Positions 51,601 through 63,235 of a stretch of DNA of 64,000 nt are shown here, one piece after another. Under the pieces are notes generated by a model. That model was not told where the DNA came from. It made no database searches and saw only the letters and a list, made by a program, of their open reading frames with translations. Both the position numbers and the translations under genes were made by a program. The stretch comes from Spirometra erinaceieuropaei (taxonomy: Eukaryota; Platyhelminthes; Cestoda; Diphyllobothriidea; Diphyllobothriidae). The stretch spans positions 541,250-605,249 of the forward strand of contig CACRXP010000396.1 of the NCBI GenBank assembly GCA_902702965.1, in the 5' to 3' direction. Numbering within the stretch: position 1 is the first letter of the stretch; each line of letters opens with the position of its first letter.

Positions 51601-54600
51601 AACTGGCTAACTTTGTAGAAGCCCTCTGCTTCATCATTTAGCGTGATTGTCCACAGTCCGTCGGGGATGTTGACTTGCACTGCATGAAATGGGAATAAAT
51701 GTACGCATTTGGCTTTGAGCGATGATGACACAAGATGGATTTCGCAAGCAGTAATGTGTGCGTCACTTGTATAAACACAGGCAAGGACTTAAAGTGCATT
51801 TAGAAGTCAGGAGGGTCCTTGATTGCCTTGTTTGTCACTGGACCGTGGCGTGCATTCATACGACTAAAAGTGAAGATTTACTTTCGGAAGAAAGCTTACC
51901 GTCCAGATGCAGAAGCAAAAGACCTAAGCCCTTCACATAACTGACTATAAACATACTACTAACAGGATTTCAACAGATACTTTTGTGTGGTAAAATTGAC
52001 CCTTGTGTAAATTTTTACAGTCCGAGTGCAGTGAATAAAGTTTTTTCGCAATTATTTCGCAAATGCCATATTATTTTCGCATTTATGCTCCACTATTAGA
52101 TTCATGCATTCTTCTCACTAAAACCGCACGCAAAATCTTTGCAATTTAACTATTTTCCTTTACATCTGTTTTCAGGGCTTCTGTCATTTACTCCAAATAT
52201 AATGACTCATAACAAGCGTCACCAGTCTGAACTTCTCCATTCATCTACTATTTTTCCCTTTAAAAAGATGGCTCAGTTCAGATGTGCAACAGAAGCAAAG
52301 TAAGAACAGAGGGTTACAAAAAATATGGACACTGACAGAAATGCGTCTTCGATTAGAAAAGATTACTTAAGTAGGGTTGTACTATCAATAACCGTCCAGC
52401 ACAATTCCAGCATATCTGAGCTACTTCGGAATACTGGCTTTTCAACAAACTTCATTCCGACCGCTTGTGAAAAACTACACTGTGCTAGATATGTCTACTT
52501 ATATAGTGTGAATTTTTCTCATTAATTTCCAGTCGCCTCATAAATTGTACTATATTTTACAGAAAACATGCACACGGATTTTCATTTTTTTCTCATTTGC
52601 TAAAACCCTAAGTCTTCTTCAAATTTTATGCGTAAAGGAAGGCTATTATTAGGTTTTAATAAAATATTTCAATTCCCAAATACTTCTGAATCCGGCCTGC
52701 CGTTACACCTGCATTCGGGTTCCCAAACTACAAGCCCTATCTTACCCGATTACGGAAAATCACACATTTCTATGTGCTATTAAGAGGAGACCATATAGGT
52801 GTTCATAAAATTCAGCAGTGGATTTGAACGATGTTGTAAACTTTACAAGCAACATTTGAAAGTGAAAGACACAATGTTTTATGAACGGCCATCTCACGGT
52901 CCTAAATAATCTCATAATTAGACAGATTTTAAAACAGGATTATATCCTTTCTCAGTTACAGAATTTGAGGAGGAAGCAATCTCCTAACAAATGATTAAAA
53001 TACTGAATATTTCTGCTCATGTTTACTACGGACGATATTTAAATTGATAAGGGCATCAAAAAGCTATGGAGAGAATTCACACTACTTAAGTAGTCATTTT
53101 TTACAAAGTTCAGTTTTGCAGGCGGCCGTAGAGAAGTTAGTTCAATAGCCGCCATCCCGAAGTAACTGAAATATTTTTAAATTGTGCTGCTTAATGTTGA
53201 TCTTACAATCCAACCTAAGTAATCTTTTGGAGTCGAAAACGTATTTCAGAATTTCGGTCACCATTTCATGAGGTAGCACATCTACTGGAGTCTACTTTTA
53301 TTTCCTCTAGTCTTTTTTGTCCGGCAGAGTTACTTTGCTGTCAATAATCTGTGTTATTGCGCGCCCTTGGAGAATATTGAAATAATTTCCGAAAGTCAGT
53401 GAATGCGTTCTCGAAACAGGAAAGTGATCTAAACTTTCGGACTAGATACTTTAGTAGATTTTCTTATCCCATTATTCTGCTATTCCTTAGTTCTTAAGTA
53501 GGAGTCAGATTAATAAGTATCAATAAGCATCAGTTGAAAATAAGCACCAGTGGTTAGCACCTGAATGAGTAGTGATTAACCGGCGGCCTTTCTTATTTGC
53601 ACTAGACAGTGCTCTCTACAATGCTACAGTTGCCATAAATGCATTATTGCCGAAAAAACGCCCTTTATCGTTGGATTTCCGTGAATGCCTCGGGTGTTTA
53701 GATAGATACTTCAGTTTGCCACATCTCGTCACATGCTGAAGTGGTAGTTCGCAAGGAAATCCCAAATCATCAGCTTAACTGTATGGGAGTATCTTGCTTG
53801 TACCTATGACTTGGAGTGAAATCTGCCTTTAAAAAGAGGTCACACCAGAATGCCCAAAGAAAGTCTACATCAAATCTCAAAATATGTTCAAAACTTACTG
53901 ATACCGGAAAAGAGAAAAAGATAGAGATAAAAGATTCTGAGCAGAATTAGATGACTTACGGGAATGGCCGTTGTTTGTAACATTGAAATATCCAGATTTC
54001 TTTGAACTCTGCTGAGAAATGTCGACCTCGGCCTCGCTGTTCATGCCCAAGAAAGTGGCCTTCCTAGAGCTCAAGGCGATTGGCGACTGAGCCCATCCCG
54101 AGCACATTATGGAGTTAAGATGGGCCCATTTGCTTGGGTTCGTATTGCTATTTGTGTAAGACCAGTGGTGGTCTACGAAGATGGAATAACAAAGCGGTTG
54201 AGAGGCGTGTCGTTCCTCAAAGTAAAGATAAGGTTAAGTCGTCTACAGTATGTCACCGCCGTCTGGAAGCTATCGTCTGTATTTGGAAACCACTGATAAG
54301 GTGCTACCTGCAAAAATAAGCATTGGCTGATGAATGCTTAGAACTGTTTTCACTGAGGAAGATGTAGTGTCTTCAGCCTCAATTTTTCAATGCCCTTCAC
54401 AGTGTAATCAGTGTGACGTTAAATGTGTGTTCAAATCCATTGAATTTTCTGGAGGAAATGGAGGGAAAAACGGATTTGTTGCTTTTTAATTTCCTTAGAA
54501 ATTAACTGTGAACTTGGAACAGATCAGTATGTTTAAGGTCTATAGGCTCAGACTAAAGTTTTTGCTTATGAGCATTTTGGCTGAAGTCCATTAGCCACAG

Positions 54601-56768
54601 CGATGGACTCCAAGCTCGCAGTTAATTTCTGAGGAAATTAAACAGCAACTTTTTTCTAAATTGGTCTATCTACCAGAAAGCAGACAGGGAATGTTGGGGG
54701 ACCCACTGTCGATCCGAACCCCTCACAGCTGTGTCCTGTGGCGGCAGAATATCGGCGAAACACGCGTGTATGGGCTTTTGGCTGCTACTTGTGCTATAAG
54801 TATGGAATCACCTTAACCTAAGAAAACTGGTTTAAAAAGCGCCGAAAAGCAGCGGCACTCCTGAGATGTCTGCAGTCTCATTTGTGGAGTTTAGTAGTGT
54901 TGCAAACAGAGCTTTTTTTGTAAATAGCACCTATTCCGACCTTTTCGATGCGACTGAGGTAGTTTGTTAATTATATTAAACGTATTGCGAAGTGTGCTAT
55001 ATTAAAAACGCGTATTTCATATTGAAATCTTAGGAGACACCTGAGCAGCGGTGTTGTTTAAAAATAGACGTGAAGCACTCGATTTTTTAGCTTAATCGAG
55101 CAATGACTTTCGGAGCGTTATAATTTTCTACAGTTTTTCCTGTTAAAAATAACAATTTCGGGAAACATTATTAACTTGAAGCTCATAATTTCTACAAATT
55201 ACTGTTGACAATATTAGTTGCTTATGTTGGAGTGCCGCCCATTCGTCGACCGGCGGGTACGCTTGAAGTGATTCTAAAAATGCTACCCCTTGAGAATCAA
55301 CTAAGGCCTACGTTCTGCTTTAATTCAGGAGCGTTTGACCTCATCGTATGCTGTATGGTGACAAGTACGTGAGGCTCGGAGTGGTTTAGTAAAGTTTTAT
55401 CGCTCAAAGGTGCTCTCAGGCGAAATGAATTGTCCAAGGGGATTTTAGTTTCTTAACTAATAATTCATAATCAGAAACGTCTGGCAAACAGCTGCCTTCA
55501 CTGCACTACGTAAGAGAAACCCCGCCTACATGTGGAAGATACGGCCAAAAGTGTCAAATTTTATTTAGTCTCACCATGCAAAAATGCAAAGTATACAGAG
55601 ATCCGTCAACAGAGTGCAGTAATAAAGCACTTTCTAAAGAGGTAAATTATTAAGGAAAGTTTTCTTATTGATCGAAGGCATATTCATACTGACTTTCGTT
55701 GTCGACAGTCAGTTTTCTCGAAAATGAAATTTCATGTTTGAATGAGTGTTTCAATGGGACCCAGACGACTAGCTTCGTGAAAAGGAGCGCCCGATTACCC
55801 ACTTATTTGGTAAATGCCTTCACGAATAATCTTATTTTAAAGCTTTTAACAGACAGGTAATTCAGAATCTGTCTTTGTGGACGATCGGGTGAAAAGACTG
55901 AAAATCATGAAGTATTCAGCAAAATTTCGAGGCCGATCTGAAATTCAACGTAATCCAAACCGAACAGAAAGTGTAAATTAATTTAACGGAAGAAAAGTTC
56001 TCTCTATAAACAGAAAATGGTATGCTTACGATCACGCCTGTCAGATATATTTAAATTTATTAGGCACCGACTGGCCTCATGGCATGTCACCTTATGAAAA
56101 TGTTTGTTCCTAAGACGTCCCCATCGGTGAAATCAAGCAAATTTCAGTTTCTCTTGTTAAATCTCCTCTCATTTAACTAAAAAGACTCAAGGATAACGCC
56201 AAATGCTGGAAAACTGTTTTGGAGTCTACACTCGGAATGTAGGCAGTTGACAAACCGTCATATATGACACACTACTTATTAAACGATATTTAGGTGTAAA
56301 CTTCATTAGAACACTATTACTAGACGTTATTTTATGAATACTTTCATATTTACCATGTTTTTGGTATGAGAATACATTCTATACATTTAAAAACGAAGTT
56401 TCCAAGTTAGAGCCATTTCTGACGTTTTCGGGATATTGCGCCTTTCAAAATAAATCGGAATTTCTAAACAACGTGACACTGCCTTTAATGTTTCTTTTAT
56501 GTTTTTAATTCATTTAAACTTCTATTTAATTAACATAGAAATCGGACTCATAAAATGGTGTCAGTTTGCGAGGGCACATTTCATGAATTAGGTCACTAAC
56601 TGTACATGTGCTATGTCCTCTGTGCATAGCTGGAAAAGAGATTTTCTATTCAGAAGGTAGAACTGGTGAACATGAAGAAATAATTGTTCTCTTAAGGGGC
56701 CAGGACTTACCGCTTGATGTCAGACATCCCACGACGAGGAGCTCTAACGCAAGGAGGACTTTTTGCAT
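48403..56768 (-). CDS. CA-3: complete five-exon GPI-type alpha-carbonic anhydrase (320 aa)
   Basis: Read on the minus strand, exons are 56768-56711, 54172-53960, 51679-51528, 50494-50165 and 48612-48403, summing to 963 nt. Exon lengths and phases equal those of CA-2, except that exon 5 is one codon longer. All catalytic positions are kept: NNGHS shuttle His, Gln92 and two His in QFHFHWG, Glu106 in GSEHTL, His119 in MHIVAY, and LTTPPC. The signal peptide is MQKVLLALELLVVGCL and the tail is a hydrophobic GPI-type stretch (SLLLLSLSLTLF). The first ~30 nt of intron 3 still resemble CA-2 (gtttgtctttgtc...ttgcata), suggesting these two are closest relatives. The gene is tail-to-tail with CA-2. Confidence 0.92.
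48960..49380 (+). repeat. Repeat R4, copy 3, in CA-3 intron 4
   Basis: gcacaatgtctaccgcgccc, ctgcacagcaaagtgagagc, cagcatctaccgcactc and gacgacgcaggtggccgg align with 36220-36400 and the minus-strand copy at 63650-64000. From 49390 to 50160 nothing else was recognised. Confidence 0.55.
50165..50494 (-). CDS. CA-3 exon 4
   Basis: The acceptor ttcatag precedes 50494 and the donor gtaagt starts at 50164; 330 nt, phase 0. It opens MHIVAYSSMYANFST and contains FFRYFGSLTTPPCTENVQW with the Thr199/Thr200 pair, ending VTTAD. Confidence 0.93.
51258..51440 (+). repeat. Ribozyme repeat B copy in CA-3 intron 3
   Basis: ctaaattggagtatctacca, gaaagcagtcagggaatgct, then the hammerhead region 51306-51378. 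The core is ATGCCGA, so it is dead; GCGAAACACGCATGT and ATGGG remain. It is antisense to CA-3. Confidence 0.65.
51528..51679 (-). CDS. CA-3 exon 3 (zinc ligands 1 and 2)
   Basis: The acceptor atgcag precedes 51679 and the donor gtttgtc starts at 51527; 152 nt. It encodes VNIPDGLWTITLNDEAEGF, then SQFHFHWGGGNDRGSEHTL with Gln92, His94, His96 and Glu106. Confidence 0.93.
51990..52215 (-). repeat. Repeat R6, copy 2, in CA-3 intron 2
   Basis: Inverse of 35365-35600: gcaattatttcgcaaatgcc, aactattttcctttacatct and gtcatttactccaaatata. Sense relative to CA-3, as copy 1 is to CA-2, so it may mark shared paralogue flanking sequence, though one lies in an intron and the other beyond the gene. Confidence 0.45.
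52274..53287. mobile_element. Palindromic TA-MITE in CA-3 intron 2, old copy
   Basis: Left end cagttcagatgtgcaac, then gaaatgcgtcttcgattaga; right end ccatttcatgaggtagcaca, tctactg. Flanking TA is not preserved. Well diverged from the 995-bp copies. Confidence 0.75.
53960..54172 (-). CDS. CA-3 exon 2
   Basis: The minus-strand acceptor ttcgtag precedes 54172 and the donor gtaagtc starts at 53959; 213 nt. It encodes HHWSYTNSNTNPSKW, then MCSGWAQSPIAL with the disulfide cysteine, and ends NNGHS. Confidence 0.92.
54600..54835 (+). repeat. Ribozyme repeat B copy in CA-3 intron 1
   Basis: agttaatttctgaggaaatt, ctatctaccagaaagcagac, then hammerhead region 54702-54774 and gggcttttggctgctacttg. Core CTGTCGA is mutated, but stem I CCCA/TGGG is intact and the ATCGGC arm gives the 3' side of consensus stem II. 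Antisense to CA-3. Confidence 0.65.
54836..56710. other. CA-3 intron 1 remainder, no recognised feature
   Basis: AT-rich sequence without coding similarity. Only a ~40-bp MITE terminus (catttcatgaattaggtcac, taactgta) is visible at 56570-56604. Confidence 0.5.
56711..56768 (-). CDS. CA-3 exon 1 (signal peptide)
   Basis: On the minus strand ATG at 56768-56766 begins MQKVLLALELLVVGCLTSS, a signal peptide aligned with that of CA-2. The donor gtaagtcc follows at 56710. The exon is 58 nt and leaves in phase 1, joining the exon-2 bases ac to give Asp. A CAG preceded by a T-rich tract lies 6 nt upstream of the ATG. Confidence 0.85.
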
Positions 56769-56774
56769 AGTCGA

Positions 56775-57529
56775 CTGCTTGGTAAAATAAAACGGACACG
56801 TTCAGTTGGGGAATACACTTATGATTTATGTGGATAGGCGCTGTACACTCAACCTAGTCATTTCATTTTCCCAAAAAATTTCAGACAACAATAAGTACGC
56901 ATAAACGGCTACATGTCCCTATTTACGGAAGAGGTGGAAATTCAAGTTAGTAATAACAAACGGTGGGTTACGAGTGTTTTACTAAAAAAAGCCCTCATTG
57001 TTTTCAATTGAAGCTCGCAGGTAATAGTACTTTGAACTCACAAATGGCAGCTTTGAAAGCACGCGAGAGGAAGAAACATGGAGAACACCTTTTCATTCAT
57101 CTCTTTTATATAGTCTTGCCTCCAATAGGCGTTCAAATCTATTTATTGTCTACCGCAGGCCTCCGATGATGTGATCAGCTGTTTACTGACACAGAGAGTC
57201 CTTGAAGGAAACCTTGAAGTTGATAGCTGCGGCCTTTTGATGAGAGACGAAACGGCTCTTTTGAGGCAGAGCACGTGTGGGCTAAACGTCGCAAATCTTA
57301 ACCGCGTCATAATGCGCGATTATGGAGCGGCAGATCGCTTGCAGGCCCCAAATTACATCAAATAAAATGCCTGCTGACGGTAATGCATTACGTAAAGTAG
57401 CCGTAAGAGTATTTTACGCCGACCGTTTTGCTTCATTCAACAAAGACATCAGCAATATCGCAAAATTAGGCCAGAACGGTGCCGGCGGGTCATAGTCAGA
57501 TTCAATTGCCGTATCACCCAAGGTCGGGT
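56775..57529. other. 5' flank of CA-3, no recognised gene
   Basis: No known domain or repeat was recognised. It contains the presumed CA-3 promoter on the minus strand; no clear TATA element could be assigned. Confidence 0.4.
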
Positions 57530-57620
57530 CTCGTCACCTGAACCGCGAATTGGCCATTGGCGTTATTCCTCCTCTCTGCCTCCGCGTGTTCGGTCATCCG
57601 CGTCCGGCGTGATGCCGATG
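57530..57620 (-). pseudogene. PLE GIY-YIG fragment
   Basis: Minus strand includes EHAEAERRNNANGQFAVQ, similar to the EHAAAVRSNDVSSQVAAH block of PLE-A. It stops just before a MITE. Confidence 0.45.
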
Positions 57621-57646
57621 TCCCTCAGAAGTATTTGATCTACCTA

Positions 57647-58560
57647 CAGTAGATGTGCCATCATAACCAATGTTAACCAAAGTTGTTAAATGCGTTACTG
57701 ACTCGGAAAGATTACTTAAGGAGGGTTGTAATATTCATTGCTATGTAGCATAATCGCAAGATATTTCAGTCACATACGGGTGGCGGCTTTTAATAAGTTT
57801 TCTTCCGGCCGCCTGCAAAAGCTGCTCTGTCAAAGCAAGTACTCCAGTAGCAAACCTTTTTCTTGGTGATTTTCGACGCCCAAATAAATTTTGTTTAAAA
57901 CACGTGCAAAAATATTCGTTTTTTTACTGATTGGGTAGCAAATTACGTCCTCCAAAAATTTTGTCGCAAAAAGAAGAGCGTAATTCGGTTTCAAATAGTT
58001 TCTGATTACGCGATTTTAATGGCGGTGCGCTGCTAGTTCATATAACCTCGTGCCTCTAGATTTACTAATGTTGCAAATAAGGTTTACACTAACGTTCAAA
58101 TCCATTGCAACTCTTTATGAAGGCATTGAAATGTCTTATCTCCCATATTTGGAAACGCTTAATGAAAGATTAACGATAGGTTGGGTGTTTAAAGTATCGC
58201 GGAACCGAAAAAATTTAAAACCGAATATTCAAATATCTTTAATTATAAAATTTGCAGAAAATTTAATTTGCTACCAAGTGAGTAGAAGAACGAATATGTT
58301 GTGCATGTTTTTTTATAAAATATACACTTATTTAAAAAGTTATATCAAATAAATGAGACGAATGCATACTCCCTTAGTATTCTTTTTTACAGAATGAAGT
58401 TTCGCTGGGGGTCGGAAAGAAAATTTTTCGAAAAACGTTATCCTGAAGTGACTGAAATACTTTTGGGATTGTGTCGCACAGTGATTAATATTACAACCCT
58501 ACTTAAGTAACCTTTTCGAGCGGAAAACGCATTCCACGATTCCGGTTAACATTTCATGAG
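57647..58560. mobile_element. Palindromic TA-MITE, right end truncated
   Basis: Left end cagtagatgtgccatcataa after TA (57645-57646); the right arm stops at catttcatgag, where PLE-C sequence begins. Diverged. Confidence 0.75.
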
Positions 58561-58569
58561 ATTTTTTAA

Positions 58570-58960
58570 GACAAGCATAAACAGTAAAATTTATTGGAAC
58601 CAATAGATTTCGCCAGGTCATTGGAGCACCTGCCTAAATGACTTCTCAAGCAGGAGAATAAAATTCGACGTTCTATTGCAAAGCCCCTACTTGATAGCGG
58701 TCATTCGGTTGACCCCAAAACATCTTTTCGAGTATTAGTTCAAGCACGAAAAACTCGGTTACTGAACTACTTGGAGACAGCCTACATACGGCGGGAGAAA
58801 CCCGACCGATGTAAACAGTTAGACCACGTTGTCAACCTCAACTTGCCCTGGTTGATCTGAGCCCTTTGGATTTGCGAAACCTCACGGCGTGTTAACTTCC
58901 CCGTTTTCTTTCCTATGTTGCGTTTTCAAGTTACCATATTATTGATTAGTCTACGTGCTC
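58570..58960 (+). mobile_element. PLE lineage C, 3' fragment, copy 1 of a direct duplication
   Basis: cattggagcacctgcctaaa, gaccccaaaacatcttttcg and cctacatacggcgggagaaa are nearly identical to 59060-59240. The frame is broken and the copy starts downstream of the GIY-YIG core. Confidence 0.65.
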
Positions 58961-58984
58961 TTTTATATTGATTTTTTCTGTGGA

Positions 58985-59610
58985 AGTTCAAACCTCTGTC
59001 TCTTTCTCACATGCAAGTACACTGGGCGAACGCAAAGGCAACTGGCAGCCAGGGCAATTGAGCACCTGCCTAGATGGCTTCTAAAGCAGGATAATAAGAT
59101 TCCACGGTCTTCCATTACAAAACACCTCCTTGACAGCGGTCATTCGGTTGACCCCAAAACGTCTTTTCGAGTATTAGTTCGAGCAGGAACAACTCGGTTA
59201 CTGCGCTACCTGGAGGCAGCCTACATACGGCGGGCGAAACCCGACCTGTGAAAACAATTAGACTACGCGGTCAACCTCAGTTTGCCCTGGTAGATCTGAG
59301 CCCTTTTGATTTACGAAATCCTTCGGTGTGTTAACTTTCCCTGTTATCTTTCCTATGTTGCGTTTTGAAGTTACCATTTTATTGATTAGTCTACGTGCAG
59401 TATACGATGACCTTGCTGTTTTAGATTGATTTTCTCTGTGGAAGTTCAAACCTCTGTATCTTTTTCTCACTTGTCATCTGTGTTATGCAAATACAGGCGG
59501 TAGTTGATAAGCCGTCACGAATTCCATGGGTCCCAATAAATTCTGCTGTCTATGTCTATGCCTGCTTTAAATTCATTCTGAGGAAATATTGCTTCAAATT
59601 TCAAGAGATA
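58985..59610 (+). mobile_element. PLE lineage C, GIY-YIG tail and 3' UTR, copy 2
   Basis: An open frame to 59251 encodes CKYTGRTQRQLAARAIEHL, then HLLDSGHSVDPKTSFRVLV and YLEAAYIRRAKPDL. The YTGRT with downstream Arg and His is the second half of a GIY-YIG nuclease. A ~350-bp 3' region follows, shared with 1200-1495. Confidence 0.7.
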
Positions 59611-59639
59611 GCACATCTACTGCTGGATTCATTAAACCA

Positions 59640-60190
59640 CTTCAGACATTGCCTACGGATTCGCATTTTGTGACATTCCTCGTGAAGCTGGCGGGCGGCG
59701 ATGATCATGTCAGTGGTTTCACGGTGGCGTCAGAAGCCGCACTGGCGATGCGGAAGAAGTTCCTGTTCTAGATGACCGTTGAGACGCTTGAGAGGAATGT
59801 GAGCGGCAATCCTTCCGGCAACGCCGAGCAACAAGACACCGCTGCTCGACGGTCACAAGGTTCCCGTTCTCCTTTCCGCTTCTAGAGGGGGAAGATTGTC
59901 ACGTCCTTGAAGACTTGAGGGACTTGTCCTCGGTGGCAAATCTCGTAGAAGTGCGTTTTTAGTTTGCCCATTAGTCCGGGGCTACTGTGCTTGTAAACTT
60001 CCGTCGGGGGCGCCTTGGATTCCAGCTTGTGCCCACTAGATACCTGGTACACGACTCTGGTTGTTTCTGGGAGAGAAAGCGTAGGGTCCAGATCGCCGGT
60101 CGACGGCGACGTCGGAGATCCTGCAGTTTCTGGTTGCCTCTGGTCTACTTAACTCGAATATGGAGTGGCGTAAGATGGCCGCTGACGGAG
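59640..60190 (-). pseudogene. Non-LTR reverse transcriptase fragment (RTE-like)
   Basis: Minus-strand frames contain LNGHLEQELLPHRQCGF, then after a stop RHRETTDMIIAARQLHEEC, the conserved RT block of RTE/BovB-like LINEs (cf. LLPESQCGFR..RGTTDMIF). Upstream, VPQVFKDVTIFPL precedes KRKGERE. Several stops and frame shifts. It is a different clade from the CR1-type LINEs. Confidence 0.6.
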
Positions 60191-60316
60191 CATGGCAGCG
60201 CTCCTCAAGATTTGGAATCGATGCGTTTTGTATCTCGTCTTGTAATTGCTTTCACGCGTTTAGCGTGATGCCCTTAGTTCTGCATACCCATCGAAATTAT
60301 TACAAATCGGTAACTA

Positions 60317-61311
60317 CAGTAGATGTGCTAACTCATGAAATGTCAGCCAAAATTTCGAAATGCGTTCTCGTTTCGAAAAGATAAATTAAGTAGTGTCGTA
60401 AAACTGATCATGATACAGCATAAATCTGTAATGATCCAGTTACCTCAGGGTGTCAGCTTTCGAAAGAACTTATTTTCGGCTGCATGCAAGATCTATACTC
60501 TGCAAAAAACGACTACTTAAGTAGCATGCAATTCTCTCATCGATTTTCGATGCCCTTGAAAATTTAATTATATTTCATGAAAAACATGCATAAAAATGTG
60601 CATTCGTTTACTTATTCGGTAGAAAATCACGTTTTTTTCCAATTTCATACTCAAAAGAAGTGTATAATTCGGTTTTAGAAACGTTTCTGAATGTGAAATT
60701 CTTAAATACCGTTAAATGGCCGTTCATGAAACGTCATGTATCTGCATTTTCGAATGTGGCTTGTAAAGTTAACAATATTGCTCAAATCCACTGCCTAATT
60801 TTATGAACCTCATATGGTTTCCTCTTAACGCCGTAGAGAAATGCATGCAATATTGTTAACTTTACAAGCCACATTCGTTAATGCAGATACATGGCGCTGC
60901 ATGAACGACCATTTAACGGTATTAAAATATCCCACAATAAGAAAGTTTTTTAAAAGAGAATTCTACTCCTCTTTTGAGTATGAAATTGGAAGAAGGCGTG
61001 ATTTTCTACCGAAAAAGTAGAAAAATAAATATTTTTATGCATTTTTTCCATGAAATATAATTGAATTTCTAAGGACATCGAAAATCAATGAGAAAAGTGC
61101 GTGTTACTTTAGTAGTCATTTTTTGCAGAGTGTAGATCTTGTATGTAGCCGAAAATAAGTTCTTTCGAAAGCCGACCCCCTGTGTTAACTGGATCATTAT
61201 AAATTTATGCTGCATCATGATTAGCTTTACAACACTACTTAATTTATCTTTTCGAAACGAGAAAGCATTTCGAAATTTTGGTTGACATTTCATGAGTTAG
61301 CACATCTACTG
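60317..61311. mobile_element. Palindromic TA-MITE, 995 bp, well preserved
   Basis: Ends cagtagatgtgctaactcat and gagttagcacatctactg are perfect complements, flanked by TA (60315-60316, 61312-61313). The two ~500-bp arms carry the same blocks in inverse order and nearly meet at about 60845, so the single strand would fold into one long hairpin. No protein is encoded; apparent ORFs (for example MKCQPKFRNAFSFRKDK) recur because they lie in the terminal repeats. Confidence 0.9.
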
Positions 61312-61556
61312 TACATCAGAACCGCCTTACGCAGCAGCGTTTCTGAGTGATTGTGTAATGGACGCCGAAGCTGAGCACTTGCATCACATTTGTTGCCTTA
61401 AGGGCTCGAAAATCTGTGCAGCATATTTGCTCATCAGTCAACGCCGGTTAGTTGTTTTTTTACTTTTCGATCACAAAATATACATTCAGATAGACTGTCA
61501 TTGCCGGATGTCGTTCAATGTGCGAGATGGTATCCTCATACCCAAACCAGAACTAC

Positions 61557-62079
61557 TGTAGCGTCCGACCTCGCGAGGGGTTCGATGTCCGAGGTTCCGC
61601 CTGCGTCTATTTGGGTAGTCTGGGGTGGGACGTCGGGAACTGCAATACTCTGTCCAGTTTGTGCATCATTAGGATCACACTTCCGATCCGGCATCATCAA
61701 TAACAGTCTTCAAACACGCAACAAGTCACGTAGTATGCCAAGGTTTATTGGGAACGCAAAAAGAGGAAACGTAGATGAGGGATAGACAAGAAGGATCGGA
61801 AAGTCCAAACCAACGTAGTCTTCACTATTGTCCGGGGAAGGTGGAGTTGGATGCTGCCAATGGGGAGGGGGAATCACCGTCTTCGCGCACTTCAACTGAA
61901 AGGGGCAGAAGAAGACGAACAGATAGCGTTCAGACGCTAGGCACCCTAACTCTCAAAACTCGCGCCCTTATCTATTCAAACAATCGTTCCTGTCTGCATG
62001 CTACACTACCATGTGTGGCGTTAGAAGATCAGTGAATTCAACCTTTGCAGGAGCGATCAGCGTAACCCGAGTGTTGTCA
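61557..62079 (-). mobile_element. Possible solo LTR
   Basis: On the minus strand the block starts TGACAACACTCGGG, contains a CCAATAAACC poly(A)-like signal near 61750 and ends CGGACGCTACA, the TG...CA layout of a retrotransposon LTR. No target duplication or internal region was found. From 61320 to 61555 nothing was recognised. Confidence 0.25.
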
Positions 62080-62311
62080 CCTCAGTGGAGGCAAGATGGA
62101 AGGATGAGAGATGGAAGTAATTCTTGAGCTGGATGTTGCCATGGTTCCAAGACAGCCACATGACCACCAGTATGTAGATGGTGTAAAATTATGTATCTAG
62201 ACTAGTTTTAATTTCCAATTAGAAGGGCAGAATTATGCAATCGGGCTGCAACTTTCCGAAGAACTACGAATTTAGAGCATCCTGATATTCCAAATGCGTA
62301 CCGTTCATTGC

Positions 62312-63235
62312 GCCGAGATGTGCTAACTCATGAAATGTTAACCAAAATTTCGAAATGCGTGTTCGTTTCGAAAAGATAAATTAAGTAGTGTTGTAAAACC
62401 CATCAAGATGCAGCATAAATCTATAATGATCCAGTCGCCTCAGGGTGTCGCGTTTCGAAAGGACTTATTTGCGGCTGCATGCAAGATCTATACTCTGCAA
62501 AAAACGACTACTTATTTAGCATGCAATTGTCTCATCGATTTTCGATGCCCTTGAAAATTCAATTATATTTCATGGAAAACATGCATAAAAATATTCATTC
62601 TTTTACTTATTCGGTAGAAAATTACGTCTTCTTCCAAATTCATACTCAAAAGAATAGTATACTTCGGTTTTAAAAAGGGTTCTAACTGTGAGATATTTTA
62701 ATACTGTTAAATGGCCGTTCATGAAATGTCATGTATCCGCATTTACGAATGTGGCTTGTAAAGTTAACAATATTGCTCAAATCCAGTGCTTAATTTTATG
62801 AAACTCATATGGTCTCCTCTTAACACCGTAGAGAAATGCATGGTTTTCCGTACACGGAAAATATACAGCTTGTGGTTTTGAAACCCTGAATGCAAGTGTA
62901 ACAGCAGGTTGGGTTCAAAATTATTCGGGAATTAGAAAAAATTTTTAAAACCGAATTATACTATTCTTTTGAGTATAAAATTGGAAGAAGACGTGATTTT
63001 CTACCGAAAAAGTAAAAGAATGAACATGTTTATGCATGTTTTACATGAAATGTAATTGAATTTTCAAGGGCATCGAAAATCAATGAGAAAATTGCATGCT
63101 ACATACGTAGTCATCTTTTGCAGAGTATAGTCGGACTAGTTTGACTAGTTTTACAATCCTACTTAATTAATCTTTTCGAAACGAGAACGCATTTCGAAAT
63201 TTTGATTGACATTTCATGAGTTAGCACATCTACTG
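62312..63235. mobile_element. Palindromic TA-MITE, left end truncated, internal deletion
   Basis: It starts within the left terminus at gagatgtgctaactcat and ends gttagcacatctactg before TA (63236-63237). About 60 bp of the right arm near 63130 are missing relative to other copies. Confidence 0.85.

Noticed and set aside
55560..55620. Alternative exon 1 for CA-3 before a gtgag on the minus strand
   Set aside because: No in-frame ATG or hydrophobic signal sequence. The exon at 56711-56768 fits in length, phase and sequence.
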